NCBI GenBank assembly: GCA_902627575.1
Contig: CACOJQ010000011.1
Span: 1-39,327 of the forward strand
DNA from: an uncultured Bacteroidota bacterium
Lineage (GTDB): Bacteria > Bacteroidota > Bacteroidia > Flavobacteriales > BACL11
Length of the DNA stretch: 39,327 nucleotides
Reading direction: 5' to 3'
The notes under the pieces are model-generated. The model was not told the origin of the DNA. It saw only the letters and a program-made list of their open reading frames with translations, and ran no database searches. Numbering within the stretch: the stretch's first letter is position 1; every line of letters begins with the position of its first letter. The translations under genes and the position numbers were made by a program. Positions 8,392-17,076 of the stretch are shown here, in pieces.

Positions 8392-9562
8392 TAAAATTTA
8401 AATTAGCAGGATTATAAATTAAAATCATAGCCATAATAACAAAAAGAAATCTTGAATCAACTAAACTTCCACTAAAAAAAGAATTTAAAATTAAATAAAA
8501 TTGTAAATAAAATAAAAGAGGAAAAAATGTATTTTGTTCATAGTTGTATTTCTCCATTCTATTATAGCTGAAAAATATGAGTTTTGTTAGTACAATTAAA
8601 AATAAAATTCCAGTTACTAAACCCATCTCAACAAAAATTTCAAGAATAAGATTATGTGGGTATTGATGTTTTAGTAAATGTTTAGCATCAAATTTATTTG
8701 CATATATCTGCCAATTACCTAATCCTACTCCAAGAGGATATGCTTTAATCAAATCAAAAGATCTGGATATAAAGACAAGACGAGCATTTTTTGATCTACT
8801 ATCTTTAGTAATTAAGCGTTTTGTTTTACCAACATCAAGAACTGAGGTTTTAAATTGAGTAATTGTAAATATAAATCCAATTGAAATTAATAAGACAATT
8901 ATTGGCAAAAAAACCTTTTTAAAATTTAATATACAATATAATAAGGCAGTTATAATTAACGAAAGTATTGGTCCTCTACTACCTGCAGCTAAGGATAATA
9001 TTAAAAAGAATAACATCAAAAAAATAAATTTTAAACTTAGTTTTTTCTGCAAAAAAAATATAATGATTATACCCACATTCATCCATCTAGCAAAAACAAT
9101 TGGTCCACCGCCTAAAACACTTAATCTATCGTTTGAGCTTAAAACAACTAATAAGCCTAGAAAAGATAATGCAGTAATAAAATATAAAATAACTTTAAAA
9201 AAAAATTTTATTTCTTTGCTATTAAACTTTTCAATTACTATAATAACTATAGGAAAAACTATAAGTATAAAACTAAGGTACTTTTGCAATCCAAAACTAT
9301 TATAACCAAAATTTAATGCTAGTAAAGGAGTTGTAAATAATATTACAAAGAAAAATAAATAAAACAATGATTTTGTATTATATACTTTAATATTCTTTAT
9401 TGAAAATAGTAATGGAATACTAAACAAAAAGAAAGATATACTCATTAAAAAACTAATATTAATTTCAAAAAACTCTAATCTTTCGTCATATAATCTACCA
9501 ATCGCTAACATCCCACAAGCAAGCAAGATAAAAATCTTAAAAAAATAACTATTTACTTTCAT
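8381..9562 (-). CDS. O-antigen polymerase/ligase family membrane protein (Wzy/WaaL-like)
   Basis: The 393-residue product is almost all hydrophobic, with roughly 10-11 membrane helices and one larger periplasmic loop near residues 235-310. That loop contains SRSFDLIKAYPLGVGLGNW and HQYPHNLILEIFVEMG, the pattern of the Wzy_C domain shared by O-antigen polymerases and ligases. GSRGPILSL in the preceding helix pair is also typical. In this operon, next to a Wzx-like and a Wzz-like protein, polymerisation of lipid-linked repeats in the periplasm is the likeliest job. Polymerase and ligase cannot be told apart from sequence. The gene overlaps the wzx-like gene by 14 bp. Its base composition is markedly A+T-rich even for this window, as is common for Wzy genes. 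Confidence 0.85.
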   Translation of the reverse strand: MKVNSYFFKIFILLACGMLAIGRLYDERLEFFEINISFLMSISFFLFSIPLLFSIKNIKVYNTKSLFYLFFFVILFTTPLLALNFGYNSFGLQKYLSFILIVFPIVIIVIEKFNSKEIKFFFKVILYFITALSFLGLLVVLSSNDRLSVLGGGPIVFARWMNVGIIIIFFLQKKLSLKFIFLMLFFLILSLAAGSRGPILSLIITALLYCILNFKKVFLPIIVLLISIGFIFTITQFKTSVLDVGKTKRLITKDSRSKNARLVFISRSFDLIKAYPLGVGLGNWQIYANKFDAKHLLKHQYPHNLILEIFVEMGLVTGILFLIVLTKLIFFSYNRMEKYNYEQNTFFPLLFYLQFYLILNSFFSGSLVDSRFLFVIMAMILIYNPANLNFNAK

Positions 9563-10844
9563 GTCTTAAATATTTAAAAAAGGCCAAAACAGCAATTAAA
9601 AAACTTAATGAAGACAGACTATAAATCATAATAATAGAATTTAACTTAGCTGTGTAATCGTTTAATAAAAAAAAGCATAGGAGAAAAATTGTTGCAAAAA
9701 ATAACGGTAAAATTAATTTATATGTATTTTTTTTTAAGTAATTCTCAGGTAAAGTAAAATAAGTCTGAAATAATGAAGATGAAATAAAAATTAAAATAAA
9801 ACTCCAACTTAAATCTTTTAAATAATTTGATGTAGCTATTGTATCTTCATAAATAAAGTTTCCTCTTTCAAAGATAAACTCGATAATTTCTTTGCTAAAA
9901 AACAAAATTAAATAAATAAAAAATCCACCTAAAATAGCTGTCAACAAAGTAGTTGCTAGTACAACATTAATATTTTTTTTTACAGATATAAATTTTAATA
10001 ATAAAGTATTAATATTTACAACTATAGAAGTAAAAAAAATATTTAAAATGATTACTGCATATGTATAAAAAACAATATTGTTTCCCCCATCTAATCCAGC
10101 AACAAGTCTTCCCAATAACATGATAATATTTGTAATATTACCTAAAATTAATATTGAGAAATTAAAATCTTTTAATGTTAATGAAACACTATGCTTTCCT
10201 TTCTCATTAATTAAAGGCTTTACATATAAAAAAGCTAAGCTTAAAACACCAACTAATCTACTTATTACAACTCCCATAATACTTGTCGAATATGATATTA
10301 TTTTAAAAAGTAAAATTAAAGGATAAAGTAAAATAGTTGAAATTGTTATATTAAAAGTAGTAGCGATTGAAAACTTTTTAAAGTCTCCCCTAGCTTGTAA
10401 AATCGTCATAAAAATAGCATTGAAAAAATTTAAACTTGCAATAAAACCAAGTATAAGAGAAACTATAATATATAATATTATGTTTTCAGGACTCAAAAAT
10501 AATATTAATAAAATCTGCAAAAATTGAATAAGAAAAAATAACTTCAATGAAAAAACTTTAGAGAAATCATATACATTATTTAAATTTAGAATTTTATGCT
10601 TTTCATAAAGTTTAACAAACTTTGGCATAATATTAGCCTGTAAAGCATTTCCTAATGTAATTTGTGAAATAAAGTCTGAAACAGTTTTTAAAAGTAAATA
10701 ATTTGCATATATAATGGATGAACCAAAAAAAAATGCAAGAATCAGCTCTCTTATAAATCCAAACCCCTTTTTGATAAGGGTTGAGAAAAACATGTAGCAA
10801 AAATCTATAACAGTACTTAATGAAATATGATCTTTTTTAAACAT
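9549..10844 (-). CDS. MurJ/Wzx-like lipid-linked oligosaccharide flippase (MOP superfamily)
   Basis: The product is a 431-residue polytopic membrane protein with about 12 predicted helices. The N-terminal part has KKGFGFIRELILAFFFGSS, the pattern that opens MurJ/MviN-type MOP transporters (a helix with R-E-x-x-x-A-x-x-F-G), and later FIFERGNFIYEDT, matching the conserved FERGxF segment of MurJ. It would flip the undecaprenyl-linked repeat across the inner membrane. MurJ proper is usually about 510 aa, so this shorter copy in a glycan operon is better read as a MurJ-like Wzx. It starts at ATG 10842-10844, 15 bp after the ugd stop. Sequence similarity to MurJ is visible only in short motifs, so the substrate is inferred from the neighbours. 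Confidence 0.85.
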   Translation of the reverse strand: MFKKDHISLSTVIDFCYMFFSTLIKKGFGFIRELILAFFFGSSIIYANYLLLKTVSDFISQITLGNALQANIMPKFVKLYEKHKILNLNNVYDFSKVFSLKLFFLIQFLQILLILFLSPENIILYIIVSLILGFIASLNFFNAIFMTILQARGDFKKFSIATTFNITISTILLYPLILLFKIISYSTSIMGVVISRLVGVLSLAFLYVKPLINEKGKHSVSLTLKDFNFSILILGNITNIIMLLGRLVAGLDGGNNIVFYTYAVIILNIFFTSIVVNINTLLLKFISVKKNINVVLATTLLTAILGGFFIYLILFFSKEIIEFIFERGNFIYEDTIATSNYLKDLSWSFILIFISSSLFQTYFTLPENYLKKNTYKLILPLFFATIFLLCFFLLNDYTAKLNSIIMIYSLSSLSFLIAVLAFFKYLRHESK

Positions 10845-10859
10845 TAATAATTGAGCGTA

Positions 10860-12173
10860 TTAAACACCAATTTGTAAATATTTAAATCCCAATTGACTCA
10901 TTAAATCTTTTTTAAATTGATTTCTTCCATCAATAAATAAGTTACCTTGCATTTTAGATTTAATTAATGAAAAATCTGGACTTCTAAATTCTTTCCATTC
11001 GGTAACTAATATTAAAGCATCGACTTTTTCTAAGGCGGTATATTTGTCAGAAAAATAAGTTACGTTCATTCCTTTTAAGTAAAATTTAGCTTCTTCAATA
11101 GCCTTTGGATCATATGCATGAACAGTTCCACCAGCACTAGTTATTGATCTAATTAAATTTATTGAGGGAGCTTCTCTCATATCGTCAGTTTCTGGCTTGA
11201 AAGCCAATCCCCAAACTGCAATTTTGGTACTTTTTAGATTTGGAATATATTTAGTTAATTTTGAAAATAAAATTTCTTTTTGGTTATTATTTACATTTTC
11301 AACAGATTTAATTAAAACTGGATCATATTTAAAGGAATTTGAAATATTAATTAATGCTCTAACATCTTTTGGGAAACAGCTTCCTCCATAACCACAACCT
11401 GCATAAATAAATTTATAACCTATACGTTTATCACTACCTATTCCCTTGCGTACTTGATTTACATTTGCACCAACTTTTTCACATATGTTTGCGATTTCAT
11501 TAATGAAAGAAATTTTTGTAGCTAACATTGCATTCGCTGCATATTTAGTCATTTCTGCAGATTTAACATCCATTGCAATAAATCTATCACTACTTATTGT
11601 GAATGGGGAGTATAAAGTTCTTAATAAACTAATAGAATTCTGATTGGATGCTCCAACAACTACCCTATCCGGATGCATGAAGTCATTAATAGCAGCTCCT
11701 TCTTTTAGAAATTCTGGATTTGAGACTACATCAAAATTATAACTTACATTTCTTTTGTCTAGTATGTCTTGTATATTTTTTCTCACCTTATCAGCTGTAC
11801 CTACAGGAACAGTAGATTTATTTACAATAATTATATCATTAGACATTTTCTTTCCAATTTCTCGGGCAACCTGTAAAACAAATTGTAGATCCGCTGAACC
11901 ATCCTCTCCCATTGGAGTCCCAACAGCAATAAATACAATTTCTGAATCTCTTAAAGCATCATTTAAATCTGTACTAAAATCTAAAGATTTACGTTCTTGA
12001 TTTTCTTTTACGAGATTTGTTAAACCAGGCTCATAAATCGGAATGACACCTTTCTTTAAATTATTTATTTTTTGTTTGTTATTATCTACGCATTTTACAT
12101 AGTTACCCATTTCTGCAAAACAAGCTGCAGCAACTAAACCTACATAACCTGAACCAATTATACCAATTTTCAT
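10860..12173 (-). CDS. ugd: UDP-glucose 6-dehydrogenase
   Basis: The enzyme oxidises UDP-glucose twice with NAD to UDP-glucuronate. At 437 aa it has the usual length. The dinucleotide motif is GSGYVGLVAAACFAEMG (residues 7-23). The UDP-sugar segments follow: AVGTPMGEDGSADL, NKSTVPVGT, NPEFLKEGAAINDF and HPDRVVVG. The catalytic Cys lies in GYGGSCFPKDV. AVWGLAFKPETDDMREAPS marks the C-terminal UDP-binding domain. YVGLVAAACFAE and FLKEG separate it from the UDP-HexNAc dehydrogenases at both ends of the operon. It is one base away from the wzz-like stop. A UDP-GlcA supply fits an acidic exopolysaccharide, and UDP-GlcA could also be epimerised or decarboxylated by enzymes not seen here. Confidence 0.96.
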   Translation of the reverse strand: MKIGIIGSGYVGLVAAACFAEMGNYVKCVDNNKQKINNLKKGVIPIYEPGLTNLVKENQERKSLDFSTDLNDALRDSEIVFIAVGTPMGEDGSADLQFVLQVAREIGKKMSNDIIIVNKSTVPVGTADKVRKNIQDILDKRNVSYNFDVVSNPEFLKEGAAINDFMHPDRVVVGASNQNSISLLRTLYSPFTISSDRFIAMDVKSAEMTKYAANAMLATKISFINEIANICEKVGANVNQVRKGIGSDKRIGYKFIYAGCGYGGSCFPKDVRALINISNSFKYDPVLIKSVENVNNNQKEILFSKLTKYIPNLKSTKIAVWGLAFKPETDDMREAPSINLIRSITSAGGTVHAYDPKAIEEAKFYLKGMNVTYFSDKYTALEKVDALILVTEWKEFRSPDFSLIKSKMQGNLFIDGRNQFKKDLMSQLGFKYLQIGV

Positions 12174-12174
12174 T

Positions 12175-13008
12175 TTAAATTATTTCTTTAATAAATGTAA
12201 TCAACAATGAAAAAAGATAACTAACAAAAGCACCAAGAATACTCCAAATAAATATATCATCTTCTTTTTTATCAACATTTGCAAAACCTTGAACATAGAC
12301 AAGAGGTTTGAGTAAGTCCTGCTTCATTTTTATTTCTTCTCTATGATGACTTAAAGTTACTATTTGATTACTTAATTCTTTACCTTCTTTACCACTTACA
12401 ATGTTTATAGAACTTACATCTAAACTATTTTGGGCCCCTTCTAATCTTATTTGGTCCAATAATCCTATTTCACGCTCAACATCATTAATAATATTATTAT
12501 TTGACTTAATATAACGAGTATGGTAAGACTTTACAAAATCATTATTTTCAAAATAATAAATCAAACCTTTTTGTATTTCTGAAATTTTTGAATTATCAAA
12601 AACAGTTAGTGAAATTTCAAATTTATTTAACGCATAATATTTTTCGTCCATATCCTGTTGATATAGCTGTTCTGCTTCAATAAACTTGATTGTAGAAGCA
12701 ACATTATTTTTTACGCCTAGAATTTTTGATAACTGTCCAAAATCTTTATTATCTATATTTATTTGCAAATGGTTAATTAAGTCTATAGCAGTTCGCTGAC
12801 TTAAGTTTTCTATTTGTTCCTGTCTCTCATATTCTGAAATACCAGACATACATATAGCTTTTGTTTCATAATATGGCTTTTTAAGTTTTTGATATAATAT
12901 AACAGTACAAACTCCAAAAAAAACAATTAAAAAAATATTTTTTTTATTTCTTATATTAAAATTAATAAAATTTGCAAATAAGTCTTTTAAATTTAGTTCT
13001 TCAGTCAT
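12175..13008 (-). CDS. Chain-length determinant protein (Wzz-like, two membrane segments)
   Basis: The 277-residue product has the co-polymerase layout: a short cytosolic N-terminus, a membrane helix at about residues 24-40 (IFLIVFFGVCTVILY), the KKPYYETKAI strand just after it, a long periplasmic part with coiled-coil-like stretches (IINDVEREIGLLDQI), and a second helix near 253-272. There is no C-terminal tyrosine kinase domain, so it is not the fused Wzc type. It would set the degree of polymerisation by the Wzy-like protein. The sequence is weakly conserved apart from the topology, so the call rests on layout and its place in the operon. It begins 12 bp after the stop of the UDP-HexNAc dehydrogenase gene. 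Confidence 0.8.
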   Translation of the reverse strand: MTEELNLKDLFANFINFNIRNKKNIFLIVFFGVCTVILYQKLKKPYYETKAICMSGISEYERQEQIENLSQRTAIDLINHLQINIDNKDFGQLSKILGVKNNVASTIKFIEAEQLYQQDMDEKYYALNKFEISLTVFDNSKISEIQKGLIYYFENNDFVKSYHTRYIKSNNNIINDVEREIGLLDQIRLEGAQNSLDVSSINIVSGKEGKELSNQIVTLSHHREEIKMKQDLLKPLVYVQGFANVDKKEDDIFIWSILGAFVSYLFSLLITFIKEII

Positions 13009-13020
13009 ATGCTTTTATTA

Positions 13021-14262
13021 TTATAATTTCCATTTTGATTCTTTATATATTCCTTTAATATCCAAAAATACAAGTTTTCCTTTTGATATTTGTTTAAAAT
13101 CATTATTAGTATAATTTAAAAATTCGTTATGAGCAACTGCAACTAATATAGCATCATACTTTTTTTTAAGTAAAAACGGATTTGAAATAAAATTATTATT
13201 TTTTTTAAGATAGGGGTCATAAATATCAACTTTTGCATTAAAGGATTCTAAACCCAATACTATGTCCTTTACTTTTGTATTTCTAATATCTGAACAATTT
13301 TCCTTAAAAGTATAGCCAAAAATTAAAATATTTGATTCTTTAATACTCTTATCAAATTTGTTTAATGTGTCAATAGTTTTTTTAACTATAAATTTGGGAA
13401 TTTTATTATTAATATCTCTAGATGTGGACAACAAGTTTGGTTGATAACCACTTTTAATAGATTTATGCAACAAATAATACGGATCAACACCTATACAATG
13501 ACCACCAACTAATCCAGGCTTAAAATCCAAAAAATTCCATTTAGTTTTTGCAGTTTCTAAAACTTGAGATGTTTCAATATCCATTTTGTCAAACATCATA
13601 GCCAATTCATTCATTAAAGCGATATTTACATCCCTTTGTATATTTTCTATTACCTTAGAAGCCTCAGCAACTTTAATAGAAGGAGCTCTATACACACCAG
13701 CATCAATTATCTTATCATAAAGCAAAACTACTTCATCTAAAACTTTCTTGTTACATGCAGAAACTACTTTAACAACATTTTTTAATGAATATTTTTCATT
13801 TCCAGGACTAATCCTTTCTGGACTATATGCACAGAAAAAGTCTTTATTATGTTTCATATTAGAAAACTCTTCAAGTTTTGGAATACATATCTCCTCTGTC
13901 ACACCAGGATATACAGTTGACTCATATATAACTATATCATTTTTGTTAATAAGCGGACTTATCATTTTAGTTGCTTTTTCTAAAATAGATAAATCTGGCA
14001 CATTATTTAAACTAACAGGAGTTGGAACAGTTATTATATAAATATTACATTCAGATAAATCACTAATTTTAGAAGAATAGTTGATATTATCATTTATAAT
14101 ATTTTTTTGATCACAATTAGTATCAACAGATTTTGTTAATGAGTCAACTCTCAAAGGATCGATATCGAATCCAATAACTTTAAAGTATTTAGAAAAGGCT
14201 AGAGCCAAAGGTAATCCAACATAACCAAGACCAACAATTCCTATTTTGTAATATTTTTGCAT
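13021..14262 (-). CDS. UDP-N-acetylhexosamine 6-dehydrogenase (TviB/WbpO-like)
   Basis: The product is a 413-residue NAD-dependent nucleotide-sugar dehydrogenase, probably making UDP-GlcNAcA or UDP-GalNAcA. It starts MQKYYKIGIVGLGYVGLPLALAF, with the Rossmann glycines from residue 10. TVPTPVSLNNVPDL, YESTVYPGVTEEICIP, YSPERISPG and KVIENIQRDVNIALMNE follow. The catalytic Cys lies in GLVGGHCIGVDPYYLLHKS, which is diagnostic of the TviB/WbpO branch. GYTFKENCSDIRNTK marks the C-terminal domain. It is the first gene of the minus-strand glycan operon. Its ATG at 14260-14262 touches the T-tract of the terminator of the preceding gld operon. The Rossmann motif begins so early that a later start is not possible, which leaves no room for a normal promoter and leader. 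Confidence 0.93.
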   Translation of the reverse strand: MQKYYKIGIVGLGYVGLPLALAFSKYFKVIGFDIDPLRVDSLTKSVDTNCDQKNIINDNINYSSKISDLSECNIYIITVPTPVSLNNVPDLSILEKATKMISPLINKNDIVIYESTVYPGVTEEICIPKLEEFSNMKHNKDFFCAYSPERISPGNEKYSLKNVVKVVSACNKKVLDEVVLLYDKIIDAGVYRAPSIKVAEASKVIENIQRDVNIALMNELAMMFDKMDIETSQVLETAKTKWNFLDFKPGLVGGHCIGVDPYYLLHKSIKSGYQPNLLSTSRDINNKIPKFIVKKTIDTLNKFDKSIKESNILIFGYTFKENCSDIRNTKVKDIVLGLESFNAKVDIYDPYLKKNNNFISNPFLLKKKYDAILVAVAHNEFLNYTNNDFKQISKGKLVFLDIKGIYKESKWKL

Positions 14263-14293
14263 AAAAGAAAAAAAGCCCCAAGAAAAGGGGCTT
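14263..14293 (-). terminator. Intrinsic terminator of the gld operon, abutting the glycan operon
   Basis: On the minus strand a seven-base-pair stem (AAGCCCC / GGGGCTT, plus-strand positions 14273-14279 and 14287-14293) with a seven-base loop is followed by a run of Ts interrupted by one C (14263-14272). It lies 22 bp past the gldN stop. The T-tract ends right at the start codon of the UDP-HexNAc dehydrogenase gene, so the hairpin is also the only possible leader of the next operon. Confidence 0.85.
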
Positions 14294-14315
14294 GTAAATA
14301 ATTAAATATTAATTT

Positions 14316-15248
14316 TTAATATTCCCACAAATCGTGTTCCAAATTAAATATTTCTGCCTTAATTCTTTCTGCTTCAAGTAATGCATCTAAACCAATCATA
14401 TAATCTGAAATTTTTCTATCATATGCATTTCCTCTTTTATAAATTACAGAAGAAAATTGTCTTTTTCTGAATATGTCTAGAAAAGTTCTATTTTCCGCTT
14501 CATTATTAAATAAATTAAAAACTTGAGCATTATTTAAAACATCAGTTATTTCAGGAAAATAAAACCAACATATTGGGGTTTTACCTCCTGTTAGTTTTTT
14601 GCTTACAGGATCTCTAGCATCAGCAACGGGACATATTCCAATTATTCTTACATCCATTACTGATCTCTGTTTATCAAAAAACCATTGTTCTTTAATTCTC
14701 CATTCTTTAATATCAGATGCTCTAAAAGGCGCTTCTCTGGAGCCAGGTTTTGTAACAAGATCACCATTTTCATCGTAAGTTTCTTCTCCAAAATTATTTA
14801 GTACAGGAATTGGATCACCAACCGTACCTTCAACAATGTTTCTTAACTCCTCAGCGCTTAACTCTTTAACAAATTCATCGCTATTCAAAGCATCGTATGC
14901 CCTTATTTGCTGACCTCCTCCTTCATTACCCCAACTACCTTCTCCAAGAGCAGCCTGATACAAACATGAAAATAAATTATCTCTATCAACTGTTGTTTGT
15001 TCTCCTTTATCTTGTGGATAATAAAACGGATGATTTATCTTTTGACGTAAATCTAACTTTCTCCAAACTTTATTAGACCACATAACATCAGCCTCTCTTA
15101 GGTGTGGTTGCTTGATAACATTTTTTTCAATATGATGATTTTTTTTGTACACATTATTCATTTCATATATAGTTGGTTCGTCTACAGTCTGTGAATAAGA
15201 TAAATTCACAATAAGAAAACCAAATAATAATAAGCTTAAATTTTTCAT
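14316..15248 (-). CDS. gldN: Gliding motility / type IX secretion protein GldN
   Basis: GldN is a periplasmic component that forms the ring with the lipoprotein GldK in the type IX secretion machine. The product is 310 aa, close to the known flavobacterial length. It has a cleavable signal peptide (hydrophobic residues 4-18, cleavage likely after SYS at 17-19). The mature region carries EADVMWSNKVWRKLDLRQKINHP, written here in two pieces as EADVMWSNKVWRKLDL and RQKINHPFYYP. It also has IKEWRIKEQWFFDKQRSVMDVRIIGI and ICWFYFPEIT, all characteristic of GldN. It is the last gene of the gldKLMN set, follows gldM after 17 bp, and is followed by the terminator at 14263-14293. No defect is visible. 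Confidence 0.95.
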   Translation of the reverse strand: MKNLSLLLFGFLIVNLSYSQTVDEPTIYEMNNVYKKNHHIEKNVIKQPHLREADVMWSNKVWRKLDLRQKINHPFYYPQDKGEQTTVDRDNLFSCLYQAALGEGSWGNEGGGQQIRAYDALNSDEFVKELSAEELRNIVEGTVGDPIPVLNNFGEETYDENGDLVTKPGSREAPFRASDIKEWRIKEQWFFDKQRSVMDVRIIGICPVADARDPVSKKLTGGKTPICWFYFPEITDVLNNAQVFNLFNNEAENRTFLDIFRKRQFSSVIYKRGNAYDRKISDYMIGLDALLEAERIKAEIFNLEHDLWEY

Positions 15249-15265
15249 AATATTTTTTTTATAAA

Positions 15266-17038
15266 TTAACCAGTTATTGTGTATGATTTTGATTCAGGTA
15301 ATGACTCTATTGGTGCCCCGTCTAATTTTCTTTTTACTTTAATATTTGTAATTGTAATCATACCATCATTTGCAGTATTTCTAATGGCAGACTTAGCAGT
15401 TTCATTAAATAGTGCTCCTTTATTTTCTCTTGTAAAAGTTCCTTCAGTGTTTGTAAAAGTTACATCATAACTAATTACTCTAAAAGAAACTTCTTTACTA
15501 TCAAAATAAAAATCATCACCCATAAACGCCTCCATTGCCTGTGCATCTAATAGCTGACCTCTAGTAACACTATTCTTTTCATAAGGAATATTTTTGGCGG
15601 TTGGTCTAGGCTTTGGAACGTCTAAAATCTTAAATGATATTTTATCAATTAGTTTTGTTGTATTGCCATCTCTAACAGATATTTGAATGAAATCCTTACT
15701 TTGTTTATTACGAGTTTTAGCTTGAAATGATGGCTTTACAGTCCATGTTCCTTCGTTTCTATTAATTGCAGAAACTGTTCCTTGAGAAGAACCACCAACT
15801 AATGAAACAATAATATCTGATGCGGGGTATCCAGGTACAGCAACCTTTATAGGATTGTTAACCATGGTAAACAGTACATTCATATTAGTTGGTGATGCAA
15901 CACCTTGCTTAGAAGCTACGAGATATTCACCCATAAATGGATAAAATTTTGTTCCAGTTTCTGTTTTCATAGAAATCAAACCTCCCCATTTTTTAGGACC
16001 TTGAGAGCCTGTCCTAACTTCATAGATCCCTGTTCCATTTTCCACAGGTACAACTTGATAATCTACACCTTCCTTGCCTCTCATTTTGTATGACCCATCT
16101 GGTAGACTATCATATTCACCTACGTATACATCAGGATTTCTATCTTTATTAAATGCGGTAACAAATATTTTTGCTTTGAACATATCACCACTTAGTATAA
16201 AATTAGATTCAGGAATTTGAATACCCATAGCATCTGCAAATTTTAAAGATTTTGAATCTATATTTTTCTTCAAATAATCGATTAAATCTGCTTCAATATT
16301 TCTAATATCAAGCTGAATTTTTGATAATAGTGTTAGTGCTCCTACAGATGGCATATCATAAAAGTTATAAATCTCCCAAGTTTGTTTTTTCTTTCCCGAA
16401 CCTCTATCTGACACATCGCATATTACATTAATTTTGTCAATTAAAGTTTGATTGTCTCCAGCTAATGTAATTGCATAATCTCTATACTCAACAATTTTAT
16501 TTTTTAAAATTGTGGCTCTATGTTTATTTTTTGCTTGTGTTTTTGGCATAAAAACATCTGATGAACCATATCTATTATCTTTTCTAGCCAAATAAGCAAT
16601 TGGTAATAATTTTTGTTTATCTGTTAGATCACTAAACTTCTTATCTTTTATGGCTAATTGTTTTTTAGGTTTACCTTTGTCATCTAAAATTTCTTGAGAA
16701 TTACCTAAATAAACAATTCCTTTATCAACTTCACTGACTAAATCATACTTCATTTCTTGAACATACATATATAATTCATCAACTATCGATTTAATAGAAT
16801 ATGCTTGGTTTCTAACATCAGTAAATTTTTCAGGATTATTTTGAACAGCACGATCAAAATCAGCATAAGTTTCATCATTTTTTAAATCAAAACTTTCTGT
16901 TGAATTTTCAATTCCTCTATTGACTTCAAAAAATGAGTTTAATACCTCTTTTGATACATTCAGTGCTAGTAATGCTGTTAACACTAAATACATCATATTA
17001 ATCATTTTTTGTCTTGGCGATAATTTACCTGAAGCCAT
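15266..17038 (-). CDS. gldM: Gliding motility / type IX secretion motor protein GldM
   Basis: GldM forms the periplasmic shaft of the proton-driven motor with GldL. The 590-residue product begins MASGKLSPRQKMINMMYLV, with one membrane helix at about residues 13-29 and a large periplasmic part of successive beta-rich domains. Family marks are LTALLALNVSKEVLNSF, FVTAFNKDRNPDVYVG, the GGLISMKTETGTKFYPF stretch and a C-terminal domain ending SYTITG. It is longer than the roughly 515 aa I recall for Flavobacterium johnsoniae GldM, and the extra length seems to lie in the middle rather than at an end. It lies 38 bp after gldL and 17 bp before gldN. Confidence 0.95.
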   Translation of the reverse strand: MASGKLSPRQKMINMMYLVLTALLALNVSKEVLNSFFEVNRGIENSTESFDLKNDETYADFDRAVQNNPEKFTDVRNQAYSIKSIVDELYMYVQEMKYDLVSEVDKGIVYLGNSQEILDDKGKPKKQLAIKDKKFSDLTDKQKLLPIAYLARKDNRYGSSDVFMPKTQAKNKHRATILKNKIVEYRDYAITLAGDNQTLIDKINVICDVSDRGSGKKKQTWEIYNFYDMPSVGALTLLSKIQLDIRNIEADLIDYLKKNIDSKSLKFADAMGIQIPESNFILSGDMFKAKIFVTAFNKDRNPDVYVGEYDSLPDGSYKMRGKEGVDYQVVPVENGTGIYEVRTGSQGPKKWGGLISMKTETGTKFYPFMGEYLVASKQGVASPTNMNVLFTMVNNPIKVAVPGYPASDIIVSLVGGSSQGTVSAINRNEGTWTVKPSFQAKTRNKQSKDFIQISVRDGNTTKLIDKISFKILDVPKPRPTAKNIPYEKNSVTRGQLLDAQAMEAFMGDDFYFDSKEVSFRVISYDVTFTNTEGTFTRENKGALFNETAKSAIRNTANDGMITITNIKVKRKLDGAPIESLPESKSYTITG

Positions 17039-17076
17039 ATTATTTTATGTGTTAATTTTATAAGTTAATAAAAAAA

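Noticed and set aside
1..14262. The glycan operon as a mobile island
   Set aside because: I found no integrase, IS element, tRNA or direct repeats at its right edge, and the left edge is outside the window. Only a local composition change supports exchange of its core.
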